Made by a program: the position numbers and the translations under genes
Shown here: in pieces, positions 26,501 through 55,100 of the stretch
How the letters are laid out: every line of letters begins with the position of its first letter
How positions within the stretch are numbered: the stretch's first letter is position 1
Notes under the pieces: generated by a model
The model's input: only the letters and a program-made list of their open reading frames with translations
Database searches by the model: none
What the model was told of the DNA's origin: nothing
NCBI RefSeq assembly: GCF_029392895.1
Contig: NZ_CP114200.1
Span: 649,501 to 713,500 of the forward strand
Source: Streptomyces sp. 71268
Lineage (GTDB): Bacteria > Actinomycetota > Actinomycetes > Streptomycetales > Streptomycetaceae
Direction of reading: 5' to 3'
DNA: 64,000 bases

Positions 26501-29500
26501 GACGGTGGTCACGGCGAGCAGCCGGTCGCCCGCCCCGGTGTCGAGCAGGTCGGCCATCGCCTCCAGGAGGTTGTCAAGGCCCCGGTGGGTGACGACGACG
26601 CCCTTGGGCCGGCCGGTGGACCCGGAGGTGTGGATGACGTACGCGAGGCCGTCCGGCCGGTGCGGCGCGCGCCGGGCGGGCGCCTGGGCCTCGTCGGGCT
26701 CCGGCGGGGCGAGCACCGGGGAGGTCGCGTCGACCACGAGCACGGGGCGGACGTCGCCGAGCAGGTAGGCGATCCGCTCGGCGGGGAACTCCGGGTCGAC
26801 GGGCACGTAGCCGGCGCCGGTGCGGGCGACGGCGACGAGGGTGGCGACCAGGTCGGACGAGCGCGGCAGCGAGACGGCCACCAGCCGCTCGGGGCCCGCG
26901 CCGCGCGCGAGCAGGCGGGCGGCGATGAGGTCGGCGCGCCGGTCGAGCTGCCGGTACGTCAGCTCCCGGTCGCCGGCGATCAGCGCGGTGGCGTCGGGGG
27001 TCGCCGCGGCCTGGTGGGCGAACCGGTCGGCGAGCCCCGTGGGCGTGATCGGCTCCATCGGACCGCGCAGCCCCCGCTGGTCGGCGGCCGGTCGCAGCGC
27101 CGCCACGGGCGTGTCGGGCCGGGTGACGACGTGGTCGAGCACATCGACCAGGTGTGCGCCGATCGTCTGGGCCCGCTCGCGCGGCAGCAGTTCGGGCCGG
27201 TGGTCGATGGCCAGGGCGAGCCGGTCGGTGCCGGGCAGGGCGACGAGCACCAGCGGGTAGTGGGTGGCGTCGTGCCCCTGGGCGCCGGTGACGGTGAGGC
27301 CGGCGCGCCGCTCGGTGGCGCGCAGCCGCTCGGAGTCGACCGGGTAGTTCTCGAACAGCAGCAGCGTGTCGAAGAGTTCCCGTTGCCCGCTGGCCCGCTG
27401 GAGTTCGGCCAGCGACTCGTACTGGTGGTCCATCATGCGGGCCTGCTGGTCGCGGACGGCGTGCACGACCTCGACCAGCCGCTGGTTGGGGGCGAGCGCG
27501 ACGCGGGTGGGGACGGTGTTGATGAACAGGCCGATCATGCGGTCGGCGCCGTCCAGGTCGGCGGGGCGGCCGGAGACGGTGACGCCGAAGACGACGTCGG
27601 TGCGCCCGGTGAGCCAGCCGAGGAGCACGGCCCAGGCGGCCTGGAGCACGGCGTTGGTCGTCACGCCCTCGGCGCGGGCGAAGGCCGTGACCCGGGCGGC
27701 CAGGTCGGCCGGCAGGTCCACCTCGACGCGGCTGGGCACGCTGGCGGGCGCGGCCGAGGCGGCGGGCGCCAGGAGGGTGGGCCCGTCGATGTCGGCCAGG
27801 GTCGCCCGCCAGGCGTCGGCGGTGGCGGCCCGGTCCCGGTCGGCGAGCCAGAGCAGGTAGTCCCGGTAGGGGCGCGGGGCCGGCTCGGGGGTGCCGTGGT
27901 ACAGGCCCAGCAGGTCGCGGATGAGCAGCGGGCCCGACCAGCCGTCCAGCAGCAGGTGGTGCGAGGTGAGGGAGAGCAGGTGGGTGCGCTCGGCCAGGCG
28001 CACGAGGGTCAGCCGCGTCAGCGGCGGCGCGTCCAACGCGAAGCGCCGCTGCCGCTCCTCGGCGAGCACCTGGCGGGCCCGCGCGCGCACGGCCTCCGGT
28101 ATGACGTCGGGCCGCGCCGCCGCCGGGGCTCCGGGAGCCGCGCCGTCGTCGGGGGCCGGCCCGTCGTCCAGGCGCACCTCGCGCCAGGGCATGCGCACCC
28201 GCGCGGGGATGACCTGGAGCGGCTCGGCGTCGGGCCTGGCGCGGAAGGCGGCGCGCAGGTTGGGGTGGCGGGCCAGCAGCGCGTCGGCCGCCGCCCGCAG
28301 CCGCGCGGCGTCCAACTCCCCCTCGACCTCCAGGGTGAGCTGGGTGGTGTAGACGTCGGGGCCCGCGTCGTCGGCGCCGTAGGAGGAGAGGAAGAACAGG
28401 CCCTGCTGGAGCGGCGAGAGCGGCAGCAGCTCGGCGAGCGCGCCGGTCTCCGCCTCGATCGTCTCGATCTCCGCCTGACCCGTGGTCACCAGCGGGAAGT
28501 CGCCGGGGCTGTGCCCGCCGGCGCCGGGGCGGGAGCCGGCCGTGGCGATGGTCTCCAGGGCCGAGAGCCAGAGCTGGGCGAGGCGCTCCACGTCGTCGGC
28601 GGGCAGCAGACGGGCCGGGAAGGTGAACGCGGCCTGGAGCCGTGGGCCGTCCGGCCCGTCCAGGGTCGAGGCGTTGAGCTGGAGGGTGTGCGAGGCGGGC
28701 AGCCTGTCGTCGGCGCCGCCACCGAGCGAGCCGGTGAGCGCGGCGGGCGCCCAGTCGCGCTCGGCGTCGCCGCCGGCCCCGAAGCGGCCCAGGTAGTTGT
28801 AGCCGATGGCGGCCGTGGGCAGCGCGGCGAGCCGGCCCTCCGGGTCGGGGCGCAGGTGGCGCAGCAGGCCGTGGCCGATGCCGCTGTCGGGGGCGGCCCG
28901 CACCTGTTCCTTGATCCGTTTGAGGGCGGCGCCTGGGTGGTCGGGGTCCGTGGGGTCGAGCCCGGTCAGGTCCAGGCGTACGGGGTGGACGCTGGTGAAC
29001 CAGCCGACGGTGCGGGAGAGTTCGGCGCCTGGTACGGCCTCCTCGACGCGCCCGTGGCCCTCAATGTCCACCAGTACCGGGCTCGGCCGGCCGCGCCAGG
29101 CGGCCAGGGCGAGGGCGAGCGCGGTCAGCAGCACCGCGTCGGGGCCGGTGTGGAAGGCGTCGGCGACCTCGGTCAGCAGCGGCCCGGTAGCCGTCGGCGG
29201 AAGCTCGACGGCGACGGTGCGCAGCGTCTCCAGGGTGTCCGTGGCCGGGTCCAGCGGCAGCGGGCTGATCCGCAGCGGGTCGCCGTCGGCCAGGGCGCGC
29301 CAGTGCGCGAGTTCGGCGCCGCGCCGCTCGGAGGCGGCCTCCTCGACCAGGCCGGTGGCCCAGGCGCGCAACGAGGTGCCCACCGGCGGCAGGGTGGCCG
29401 TGCGGCCGTCGGCGGCGGCGCGGAAGGCCGCGGCCAGGTCCTCGGTGAGCACCCGCCAGGAGACGCCGTCCACGACGGCGTGGTGGACGAGGACGGCGAG

Positions 29501-32500
29501 CAGGCCGGGTCGCCCGGGCCCGGCGTCCAGCCACACCAGGCGCAGCATGGTGCCGCCGAAGGGGTCGAGGGCGCGGGCGGCCTCGGCGGCGTGCGCGCGC
29601 AGCGTCTCGGCGTGTGCCGCGGGCGGCAGTTCGGCGGCGTCCACGCGCGCGATGAGGCCGGCCGCGTCGAGCGTGCCGGGCGCCGGGATCTCCAGGGTGG
29701 TACGGGTGAGTGTGGCGCGCAGCGCGTCGTGGTGGTCGACGACCTGGCCCAGGCCCGCCACGAGGTGGTCGAGCCGGGTGCCGGGTGGGGTGCGCAGGAC
29801 GGTGGACTGGTGGTAGTCGGCGATCGGGCCGCCGCGCTCCACGAGCCAGCGCAGGATGGGCGTCAGCGGCGCGCTGCCGGTGGCGGGCACGGTGGCCGGC
29901 GCGGGTTCGGCCGGCCGCTGCTCCACGGCGGCCAGGGCCGCGACGGTACGGCGCTCGAACACGTCGCGCGGGCGCAGCCTGATGCCGCGCCGGCCGGCCG
30001 CGCCGACGAGCTGGATGGAGGAGATGCTGTCGCCGCCCAGCGCGAAGAAGCTGTCGTGGACGCCGACCTCGGCGAGGCCGAGCACCTCGGCGACCAGGCC
30101 GGCGAGCACCCGCTCGCGCTCGGTGCGCGGGGCGGTGCCCTCGCTGGCCGGGGCGAGGTCGGGCGCGGGCAGCGCGGTGCGGTCGATCTTGTTGGCGGTG
30201 GTCACCGGCAGCGTGTCCAGGGCGACGAAGGCCGCGGGCACCAGGTGTTCAGGCAGCGCGGCGGCGACCCACGCGGTCAGCTCGCTGGCCGGCGCCGAGG
30301 CCCCGGCCTCGAAGACGACGTAGGCCACCAGGCGCTTGGTGCCGGCCGCGTCGGCGCGGGCGACGACCACGGCGCGGGCGACGGCCGGGTGGTCGGTCAG
30401 CAACGCCTCGATCTCGGCGGGCTCGACGCGGAAGCCACGGATCTTGATCTGGTGGTCGGTGCGCCCGGCGTACTCCAACTCCCCCGCCGTGTTCCAGCGG
30501 GCCAGGTCGCCGGTGCGGTACATGCGGGTGCCGGCCGGGCCGAAGGGGCAGGCGACGAAGCGCTCCGCGGTGGTGCCGGGCCGGCCCACGTAGCCACGGG
30601 CGAGGCCGGGCCCGGCGACGTACAGCTCGCCGAGCACGCCGGGGGCCACCGGGCGCAGCGCGCCGTCCAGCACGTAGGCCCGCTTGTTGACGTCCGGCGG
30701 GCCGATGGGGATCGGGCCGCCGTCCCAGGAGGCGGGCACGAGCCAGGTGGCGGAGTTGACGACGGCCTCGGTGGGCCCGTACGCGTTGAACAGCCGGTGC
30801 CGGCGGGCCCAGGCGCGGACCACTTCGGCGGGCAGCGCCTCGGTGCCGACGATCAGCGTCATGTCGGCGGGCAGCGTGGCCTCGGTGGGCAGCGAGGCCA
30901 CCACGGTGGGCGGGATGACGGCGAGCGTGATCCGGGCCCGCACCAGGAAGTCGGCCAGCGGCGCGCCGGCCCGCTCCTCCTCGGCTACCACGACCAGGGT
31001 GGCGCCGGCGAACAGGGAGTTGGCCAGTTCGCAGAAGGTGACGTCGAAGCTGGGCGAGGCGAACTGGGTGACCCGGTCGCCCGGCGCGGTGCCGAAGCGG
31101 GCGTGGGCCCAGGCGACGAGGTCGACCAGCGGCCGGTGCGCGACCAGCACGCCCTTGGGGGTGCCGGTGGAGCCGGAGGTGTAGATGACGTAGGCGGCGT
31201 TCTCCAGCCGCAGCGGCGCCAGCCGGTCGGCGTCGGTGGGGTCGTGCGCGGGCCCGTCCGTGGGCAGGTCGGCCAGGCGGACGACGGGGGTGCCGAGCGC
31301 CCAGGGGTCCGCGGCCACGTCGGGGGCGGCCAGGACCAGGTGTGGCTGGGCGTCGGCGACCAGCGCCCGCAGCCGTTCGGCCGGGTAGTCGGGGTTGAGC
31401 GGCAGGAACACGCCGCCCGCCTTGCCGACGGCCAGTTGGGCCACGTAGACGTCGGCGCCGCGAGGCAGGGCCACGCCGACCGGCCGTTCGGGGCCCACGC
31501 CGAGCCGGATGAGCTGGTGGGCCAGCAGGTTGGCACGCTCGTTGAGTTCGCGGTACGTCAGCTCGATGGCGCCGTCGACGACGGCGGGCCGCTCGGGCAC
31601 CTCGTGCGCCCAGCGCTGGAACAGCTCGGGCAGGGTCCGCGGCACGACCCGGGTGACGTCGCTGTTCCACGCGCGGGTGACCTGCTCGCGCTCGGCGGGG
31701 GTGAGCAGGTCGAGCTGGGCCAGGCGGCGGTCGGGGTCGGCGGTGAACTCCCGCACGGCGCGGCGCAGCCGCTCGGCGACGCCCCGTACCCGTTCCGGTG
31801 ACAGCGCGTCGGAGCGGTAGCGCAGGGTCAGGCCGAGCCCGCCGGTCGCGGTGGGCGCGGCGACCAGGGTGAGCGGGTAGTGGGTGGCGTCCCGCCCGGT
31901 GACGGCGCTGACCCGCACACCGGCGAAGACGGCCCCGTCCCCGGCGCCGTCCCCGGTGTCGGTGTCGGGGGTCTCGACGAGGTAGTTCTCGAAGACCGCG
32001 AGGGTGTCGAAGAGCGGGCCGACGCCGCCGAGGCGTTGGATGTCACCGAGGCCGAGGTGGTGGTGGGGCAGCAGGGCGGCCTGTTCGGTCTGGAGGCGGC
32101 CGACGAGGGCGGCGAGCGTCTCCTCGTACCGCGCTCGGACGCGGACCGGGACGGTGTTGATGAACAGGCCGACCATCGACTCCACGCCCGGTAGCTCGGC
32201 GGGGCGGCCGGAGACGGTGGAGCCGAAGACCACGTCCTGGCGGCCGGTGAGGTCGGCGAGGACCAGGGCCCACAGCGCCTGCACGGCGGTGGGGACGGTG
32301 ACGTCCAGGCGGCGCGCGGTGGCGGTGAGCGCGGCGGCCAGGCCCGGGTCCAGCTCGACGGCGACGCTGTCCGGCTCCGCCGGGGGCTGCTCTGCCGCGC
32401 CCGGGGCGATCAGCGTCGGGCCCTCAAGGCCGGCCAGGCCGGCGCGCCAGGCCCGCTCGTCCGCCTCCGCGTCCCGGGCCGCTGCCCAGGCGAGGTAGTC

Positions 32501-33042
32501 GCGGTAGGGGCGGACGGGCGGCAGGGCGGACGGGTCGCCGTCCGCGGCGTAGAGCGCGAACAGCTCCTGGATGACCTTGGCCGTCGACCAGCCGTCGAGG
32601 AGCAGGTGGTGGTGGGTCAGCAGCAGCCGGTGGTGCGCGGGGCCGAGGCGGATGACGGTGCAGCGGACCAGCGGCGGGCTGCCCAGGTCGAACCTGGTCC
32701 GCCGGTCGGTTTCGGTGATCCGCGCCAGGCGCTCGCGCCGCGTGGCCTCGGGCAGCCCGGACAGGTCGGCCTCCTGCCAGGGCAGGTCGACCTGGGCCGG
32801 GATCAGCGTGACCGGTTCGCCGTTCTTGCGCTGCCGGAAGGCCGCCTTGAGGTTGGGGTGCCGGGTCAACAGCGCGCCGGCGGCGGCGCGCAGCCGCCCC
32901 GTGTCCAGTTCCCCGTCGAGGTCGAAGCCGAGTTGGACGGTGTAGACGTCGAGCGCGCTCTCGTCGTACGACGAGAGGAAGTACAGGCCCTTTTGCAGGG
33001 GGGACAACGGCAGGATGTCCAAAAGCCCCGAACTCGCCCTGC

Positions 33043-33046
<4 letters not shown>
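15740..33046 (-). CDS. Four-module NRPS ending in an epimerization domain (third NRPS gene)
   Basis: This 5768-residue cytoplasmic synthetase has the order C-A-T-E, C-A-T, C-A-T-E, C-A-T-E. Approximate residue spans: module 10 at 1-1500, module 11 at 1530-2550, module 12 at 2570-4150, module 13 at 4170-5752. Predicted residues are unknown D-X, Gly, D-Ser and unknown D-X. The first C domain is of the D-acceptor type, fitting the E domain that ends the upstream protein. GTG at 33046 overlaps the upstream stop (GTGA) and has GGAGGAA five bases before it; the frame is open further upstream but is not coding there. The protein ends shortly after the last E domain, with no thioesterase, reductase or docking tail. 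It is therefore probably the final synthetase, needing release in trans. A long hairpin follows the gene. Confidence 0.95.
17064..17118. repeat. 21-bp in-frame tandem repeat inside the module 13 E domain
   Basis: A 21-bp unit beginning GCCGGTTCGGCC occurs at 17064, 17085 and (partly) 17106. It encodes A-E-P-A-P-G/S-x repeats in the first ~60 residues of the E domain, a place that is normally a plain loop. Copies differ slightly. Confidence 0.75.
20560..25350 (-). other. NRPS module 12: C(L-acceptor)-A(Ser)-T-E
   Basis: C ~25350-23970 with [10 protein letters not shown] ~23910-22390 with pocket D-V-W-H-F-S-L-V-D-K, a serine code. T ~22350-22150 with GGDSI. E ~22110-20570 with [26 protein letters not shown] and FNYFGRF. 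The predicted residue is D-Ser. A 24-bp tandem repeat interrupts the E domain before FNYFGRF (20982-21029). Confidence 0.85.
20982..21029. repeat. 24-bp in-frame tandem repeat in the module 12 E domain
   Basis: Two copies (20982-21005 and 21006-21029) agree at 21 of 24 bases and encode repeated G-D-Q-P-P-G-A-T. They sit in a Pro/Gly/Ala-rich insertion of about 40 residues just before the conserved FNYFGRF of the E domain. Confidence 0.75.
25380..28455 (-). other. NRPS module 11: C(D-acceptor)-A(Gly)-T
   Basis: C ~28450-27090 with HHLLLDGWS, of the type that follows E domains. A ~27050-25630 with pocket D-I-L-Q-L-G-L-V-W-K ([28 protein letters not shown]), a glycine code. T ~25600-25390 with GGHSLLAM, the type not partnered with E. 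No E domain, as expected for Gly. Confidence 0.88.
28470..33046 (-). other. NRPS module 10: C(D-acceptor)-A(unassigned)-T-E
   Basis: C ~33030-31670 with [11 protein letters not shown] ~31630-30160; the pocket reads D-V-C-V-I-G-A-V-N-K ([28 protein letters not shown]), which I cannot assign; Cys at 239 and Asn at 331 are unusual, and the final segment reads T-A-N-K-I-D-R. T ~30120-29910 with GGDSI. E ~29870-28470 with [27 protein letters not shown] and YNYLGRF. Confidence 0.83.
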
Positions 33047-49169
<16,123 letters not shown>

Positions 49170-49173
<4 letters not shown>

Positions 49174-52100
49174 CGGTTCCTCCATCGTGCTTGGAGCAGG
49201 GCGCTCTGTTCTGGGCTGAGCGGGGAGAGCGGTGGCCCGGCGGGCTCGCGCTCGGGTGCGGGTGCCGGCTGTGGCTCGGTGCCGTCGTACGGGCGCTGGT
49301 CGGCCGGGTCGCCGTGGGCCAGGCGGGTCAGGGCGGCGAGCCACAGCGCGCCGAGTTCGGTCACCTCGGCCTCGGTCAGCGAGCTGGGCGCCCAGGTGAG
49401 CCGGGTGTGCAGGGCGGGCCCGTCCGGGGTCTCCCGGGTGACGGCGTTCAGCTCCAGCGGGTGGGCCATCGCCAGCGCGCCGTCGATGGTGCCGCCGAGC
49501 ACGCCGGCCTCGGGCGCCGCCGACCAGGGCCGGTCGTCGGACGCTGCGGCGAAGCGGCCCAGGTAGTTGAAGGCGATCCGTGGCGTGGGGGCCTCGCGCA
49601 GCGCGGCCCGCCCCTCGGGGTCGAGGTGGCGCAGCAGCCCGTAGCCGATGCCGCTGTCGGGGATGGCGGCCGTCGCCTCGCGTACGCGGCGCACCGCCTC
49701 CCTGACGGGGCCGGTCACGGGGGCGTCCAGGAGGACCGGGTAGAGGCTGGTGAACCAGCCGACGGTGCGCGAGAGGTCGGCGCCCGGGAGGATGTGCTCC
49801 TCGCGGCCGTGCCCCTCGACGTGCACCAGGAACCGGGCGCGCGCGGCGCCGCCCCACGCGCCGACCGCGCTGGCGAGCGCGGTCAGCAACAGGTCGCCGA
49901 CCCCGGTGCGGTACCGCTCGGTCGCGGTGGTCAGCAGCGGGCCGGTGGCCTGCGGTGGCAGCACCACGACGCGGTGCCGCGCCGCGCCCACGGTGTCGGT
50001 GACGGGTGCGTCGGCCCGGCCGCCCGGCAGCCCGTCCGGGGCCGACAACACCTCTCGCCAGTGCGGGAGTTCGGATCGGCGCCGGGCGGCGACGCTCGGC
50101 AGGTCGGCGGCCCAGGCCGGGAAGGAGGTGGGCACCGGTGGCAGCGCGGGGCGCCGCCCGGCGGCCACGGCCTGCCACGCCGCGCGCAGGTCGTCGACCA
50201 GGACGCGCCAGGACACGCCGTCCACGGCCAGGTGGTGGATGACCAGCAGCAGCCGGCCGGGGCGCGCGGGGCCGTGGTCGAACCACACGGCCCGCACCAT
50301 CCGTCCGCGCGCCGGGTCGAGCCCGTCCGCCGCCGCCTCGGCCTCGGCCCGAGTCGCGTCCTCGGTGAGCGGCCGCGCGGCGGCGACGTGTCGCAGCGGC
50401 GGTACGGAGGCCGCGTCGGCCGCCTCCGGTACGTCGAAGGTGCCGTGCTCGGCGGTCAGGTCCACGCGGGCCCGCAGCATCGCGTGCCGGTCGATCAGCG
50501 CGGCCAACACCGCCTCCAGTTCCGCGCGTTCGATGCCGGGTGGCAGGGTGAGCAGCATCGACTGGCTGAAGCGGCCGGTGGGCCCGGCGCGCTCGGCCAG
50601 CCAGTGCATGATCGGGGTCAGCGGGGCGGGCCCGGCCGGCGCGGCGGGCGGCCCGGCGGGCTCGGCGGCCGGCGTGGGCTCGGCCCGGTCGGCGACGAGC
50701 GCGGCCAGCCGGCGCACGGTGGCCTCCTCGAACACCTCGCGCGGGGTGAGTCGCAGGCCCGCCGCGCGGGCCCGGGCCACCAGTCGCATGGACAGGATGC
50801 TGTCGCCGCCGAGCGTGAAGAAGCTGTCGTCGGCGCCGACCGCCGGCAGCGCGAGCACCGCCGCGAACAGTTCGGCGAGCAACTCCTCGGTCGGCCCGGC
50901 CGGCTTGGCGTGTCCGACGGCAGCGGCGAAGTCGGGCGCGGGCAGGGCGTCCTGGTCGAGCTTGCCGTTGGCGGTGACGGGCAGCCGGTCCACCACGACG
51001 AGCGCCGCGGGCACCATGTGCTCGGGCAGCGTGGCGGCCAGTTCGGCCCGTAGCGCGTCGGTGTCCACCGCGTCTGCCCGTTGCCCGTCCCGGGACTCGG
51101 GCCGCGCGGCCGGGACCAGGTAGCCGACCAGTCGCCTGGGGCCGCCGCCGTCGGCGCGGACCACGACGGCGGCCGCGCGTACCTGGGGCGAGCGGGTCAG
51201 GGCGGTGGTGATCTCGCCGAGTTCGACCCGGAAGCCCCGGACCTTGACCTGGTCGTCGCCCCGGCCGTGGTAGCGCAACTGGCCGTCGGGCCCCCAGGAG
51301 ACCAGGTCCCCGGTGCGGTACAGGCGGGCGCCGGGCGCTCCGAACGGGTCGGCCACGAAGCGCTGCGCGGTCAGCCTCGGACGCCGCAGGTAGCCACGGC
51401 CCACGCCGGCGCCGCCCACGTACAGCTCCCCCACCACGCCGGGCGGCACCGGGCGCAGCAGTGGGTCGAGGACGTGCGCGGTGGTGCCGGGCAGCGGGCC
51501 GCCGATCGGGGGCGGGGCGGCGCCGGTGAGCGGCTGGCTCATGGTCACGCAGGCGGTGGCCTCGGTCGGCCCGTACGCGTTGACCATGCGTCGCCCGGGC
51601 GACCAGCGGGCCACCAGCTCGGCCGGGCACGCCTCGCCGCCGACGACCAGGGTGCGCAGGCAGTCCAGGCCGGCGGGGTCGAGTCCGGTGAGCGCGGTGG
51701 GTGGGATGAGGGCGTGGCTGACGCGGTGCTCGGCGATGGCCTCGCCGAGCGGTTCGCCGGCCAGCGGCCCGGGCGGCGGGACGACCAGCGTCGCGCCGGT
51801 GGCCAGGGCCATCAGCGTCTCCATCACGGAGGCGTCGAACGAGGGCGAGGCGAGCGCCAGGACGCGGCTGTCCGGGTCGATGGCCAGCCGCTCTGCCTGG
51901 GCCCGCGCGAGCGCCGCCAGGCCGTGCTGTTCGATCACCACGCCCTTGGGCCGGCCGGTGGAGCCGGAGGTGTAGATGACGTAGGCGGCGTCGCGCGGCG
52001 AGGGCGCGCCGCCCGTCCCGCCCTCCCCCGGGCCGGTGGCCGGGGCCTCGCCGGTGGTCAGGTCCTCGATGAGCAGGGGGCGGGCGTCGGACGCGGGCAC

Positions 52101-55100
52101 CTGGTCGGCCAGGGCGCGGGTGGTGAGCACCAGCGCCGGGGCGGCGTCGGCGAGCATGAACGCGACGCGCTGGGCCGGGTAGTCGGGGTCGATGGGCACC
52201 TGCGCGGCGCCCGCGTACTGCACCGCGAGCAGCGCGACGGTCAGGTCGACGGAGCGCGGCAGCAGCAGGGCGACCAGCCGCCCACGGCCCGCGCCGTGCG
52301 CGGTGAGCCGCCCGGCCAGGTGCCGGGCCCGCGCGTCGAGTTCCCGGTAGGTCAGTTCGCCGGTGGGCCCTGTCACGGCGACGGCCCGTGGGCGGGCCCG
52401 TACCTGGTCGCCGACCAGGCGCGCCCAGGTGGTGGGGGGCGGCGCGGCGGGGCCCTGGCCGTGCTCGGCGAGTGCGGCCCGTTCGGCGGGCAGCAGCGGG
52501 TCGAGCGCGCCGACCGGGGTGTCGGGCGAGGTCACGACGGCCCGCAGGCCTCGTACGACGCGCTCCGCGATCCGCCGCACGGTCGGGGCGTCCAGCGCGT
52601 CGCTCTGGTACTTCAGGCGCAGCGTCAACGCGTCGCCGGGGATGGCGACGCAGGTGAGCGGGTAGTGCGTGGCGTCCCAGCCCTGGACGTCGGCCACGGT
52701 CAGGCCGGTGCCCTCGGTCAGCTCCGCCAGGTCGTCCACGGGGTAGTTCTCGACGGCCGTCAGCGTGTCGAAGAGGGCGCCGAGGCCGGCGTCGCGCTGG
52801 ATGTCGGCCAGGCCCAGGTGCTGGTGGGGCAGGAGGGTGGTCAGCTCGTCCTGGACCCGGGCGAGCAGCGCGCCGAGCGGTTCGTCGGGGCGCAGCCGGA
52901 CGCGGACCGGAATGGTGTTGACGAACAGGCCGATCATGTCGGTGACGCCGGGGACCTCGGCGGGGCGGCCGGAGACGACGGTGCCGAAGACGACGTCGGC
53001 GCGGCCTGTGCAGGCGGCCAGGGTCAGGGCCCACACGGTCTGCACGACGGTGCCCAGGGTGAGTTCGGCCCGCCGCGCGAAGGCGTTCAACTCCGCGGTC
53101 AGTTGGGCGTCTATGACCTGGGTCAGTTCCTCGGGCGCGCCGGCCGTGGCGCGCGTGGTGGCGGGCGCGACGAGGGTGGGCTCGGTGACGCCGGCCAGGG
53201 CGGCGCGCCAGGCCGCGCCGGCCGCCGCGCGGTCCTGGGCGGCGAGCCAGCGCAGGTAGTGCGGGTAGTGCGGGGCGGCCGGCGGGGCACCTGCCGCCGG
53301 CCCGTCGCCGTCGGCCGCCCGTGCGCGGGCGTACCCCTGGAGCAGCTCCCGTACGAGTAGCGGCATCGACCAGCCGTCGAGGACCAGGTGGTGGCCGGTG
53401 AGCACGAGTTCGCTGGTGGTGTCGTCGAGCCGCAGGAGCGTGCAGCGCAGCAGGGGCGGGGCGCTCAGGTCGAAGCGGCGCAGCCGGTCGTCCTCGGCGG
53501 CGCGGCGGGCGCGCCGCTCGCGCTCGCGCCGGGTGTACCGGCGCAGGTCACGCTCGCTGACCTCGGCGCGCGCGGTCTCGACCGGGCGTTGCACCCAGCC
53601 GCCGGCCGACCCCGCGTCCTGGTCGGCGCCCGGGGCGGTGGGCGAGAACGCCGTCCGCAGCGGGGCGTGCCGGTCGATGACGCCCTCCAGCGCGGCACGC
53701 AACCGCTCCGCTTCCACGGTGCCGCGCAGGCGCAGCACGACCTGGACGTGGTAGAGGTCGAGCGCGCTCTCGTCGTACCGGGACAGGAACAGCAGCCCCT
53801 CCTGGAGCGGCGTCACCGGCCAGTCGGCGCCGGGTTCGGCGGCCGGCGCGACATCTGGCGTGGCGTCCGGCGTGGCGTCCGGCCCTGTCACCGGTACGCG
53901 CTCCGCGACGGTCAGCAGGCCGCGCACGGTGCGCTGGCGGAAGACGTCCTGCGGGGTGAAGCGCAGGCCGGCCCGGCGGGCGGCGCCGACCAGGTGGATG
54001 GAGAGGATGCTGTCGCCGCCGAGCGCGAAGAAGCTGTCGGTGGTGCCGGCCTCGGGCAGGTGCAGCAGTTCGGCGAAGAGGCCGGCCAACAGGTGCTCGT
54101 CGGCGGTCTCGGCCCGCACCCGGCCGGCTTCCCGGGCGAGTTCGGGGGCCGGCAGCGCGGCGCGGTCGAGCTTGCCGTTGCGGGTGACCGGCAGCGCCGC
54201 GAGGCCGATCAGGGCGGTGGGCACCAGGTGCGCGGGCAGCACGGTGGCCAGGTGGTCGCGGAGGGCGGCGAGGGCGGCGGCGTCCAGTGGGTCGCGCTCC
54301 CCCGGCGCCTCGGGCGCGGCCGGGACGACGTAACCGATCAGGTGCGTGGCGCCGGTCGCCGGGTCGGTGTGCGCGACGACGGCGCTGTGCGCCACGGCCG
54401 GGTGCGCGTCGATGGCCGCCTGGATCTCACCGGGCTCCACCCGCAGTCCGCGCAGCTTGATCTGGTCGTCGGCCCGGCCGAGGTGGTCCAGGCCGCCGTC
54501 GCGCCGCCACCGGGCGAGGTCGCCGGTGCGGTAGAGGCGGGAGCCAGGGGGGCCGTACGGGTCGGCGGTGAAGCGCTCGGCGGTGAGCGCGGCCCGGCCC
54601 AGGTAGCCGAGCGCGAGTTGGCTCCCGGCCAGGTACAGCTCGCCGGGCACGCCCGGGGGCACCGGGCGCAGCGCGGCGTCCAGGACCAGGGTGCGGGTGT
54701 TCCACACCGGCCGCCCGATCGGCACCAGGACCGCGTCCGCGTCGGCCGCCTCGGTCCGCCAGGCGGTGACGTCCACGGCGGCCTCGGTGGGCCCGTACAG
54801 GTTGTGTAGTTCGGCGTGCGGGGCCAGGCGTCGCCAGGTGGCGACGGCGGCCGGCGGCAGCGTCTCGCCGCTGGCGTACACGCGGCGCAGGCTGGCGCAG
54901 TCGGCCGGGTCGGCGACGGCCGTGAACGCGGCGAGCATGGAGGGCACGAAGTGCGCGGTGGTGATCGCCCGGTCGCGGACGAGGGCGGCGATGGTGGCCG
55001 GGTCGCGGTGGTCGTCGGGGCCGGCGACGACGAGCGTGGCGCCGGCGAGCAGGGGCCAGAACAGTTCCCACACCGACACGTCGAAGCCGGCCGGCGTCTT

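Noticed and set aside
49174-53034. Upstream extension of the second NRPS frame over almost 3.9 kb
   Set aside because: The translation is an Arg/Pro/Gly-rich shadow of the first NRPS gene with no C, A or T motifs in frame.
53780-53830. Module 5 C domain as a dual epimerization/condensation domain
   Set aside because: The extra N-terminal histidine motif (HHx4GD) that marks dual domains is not visible in the linker or first residues; it looks like the other D-acceptor domains.
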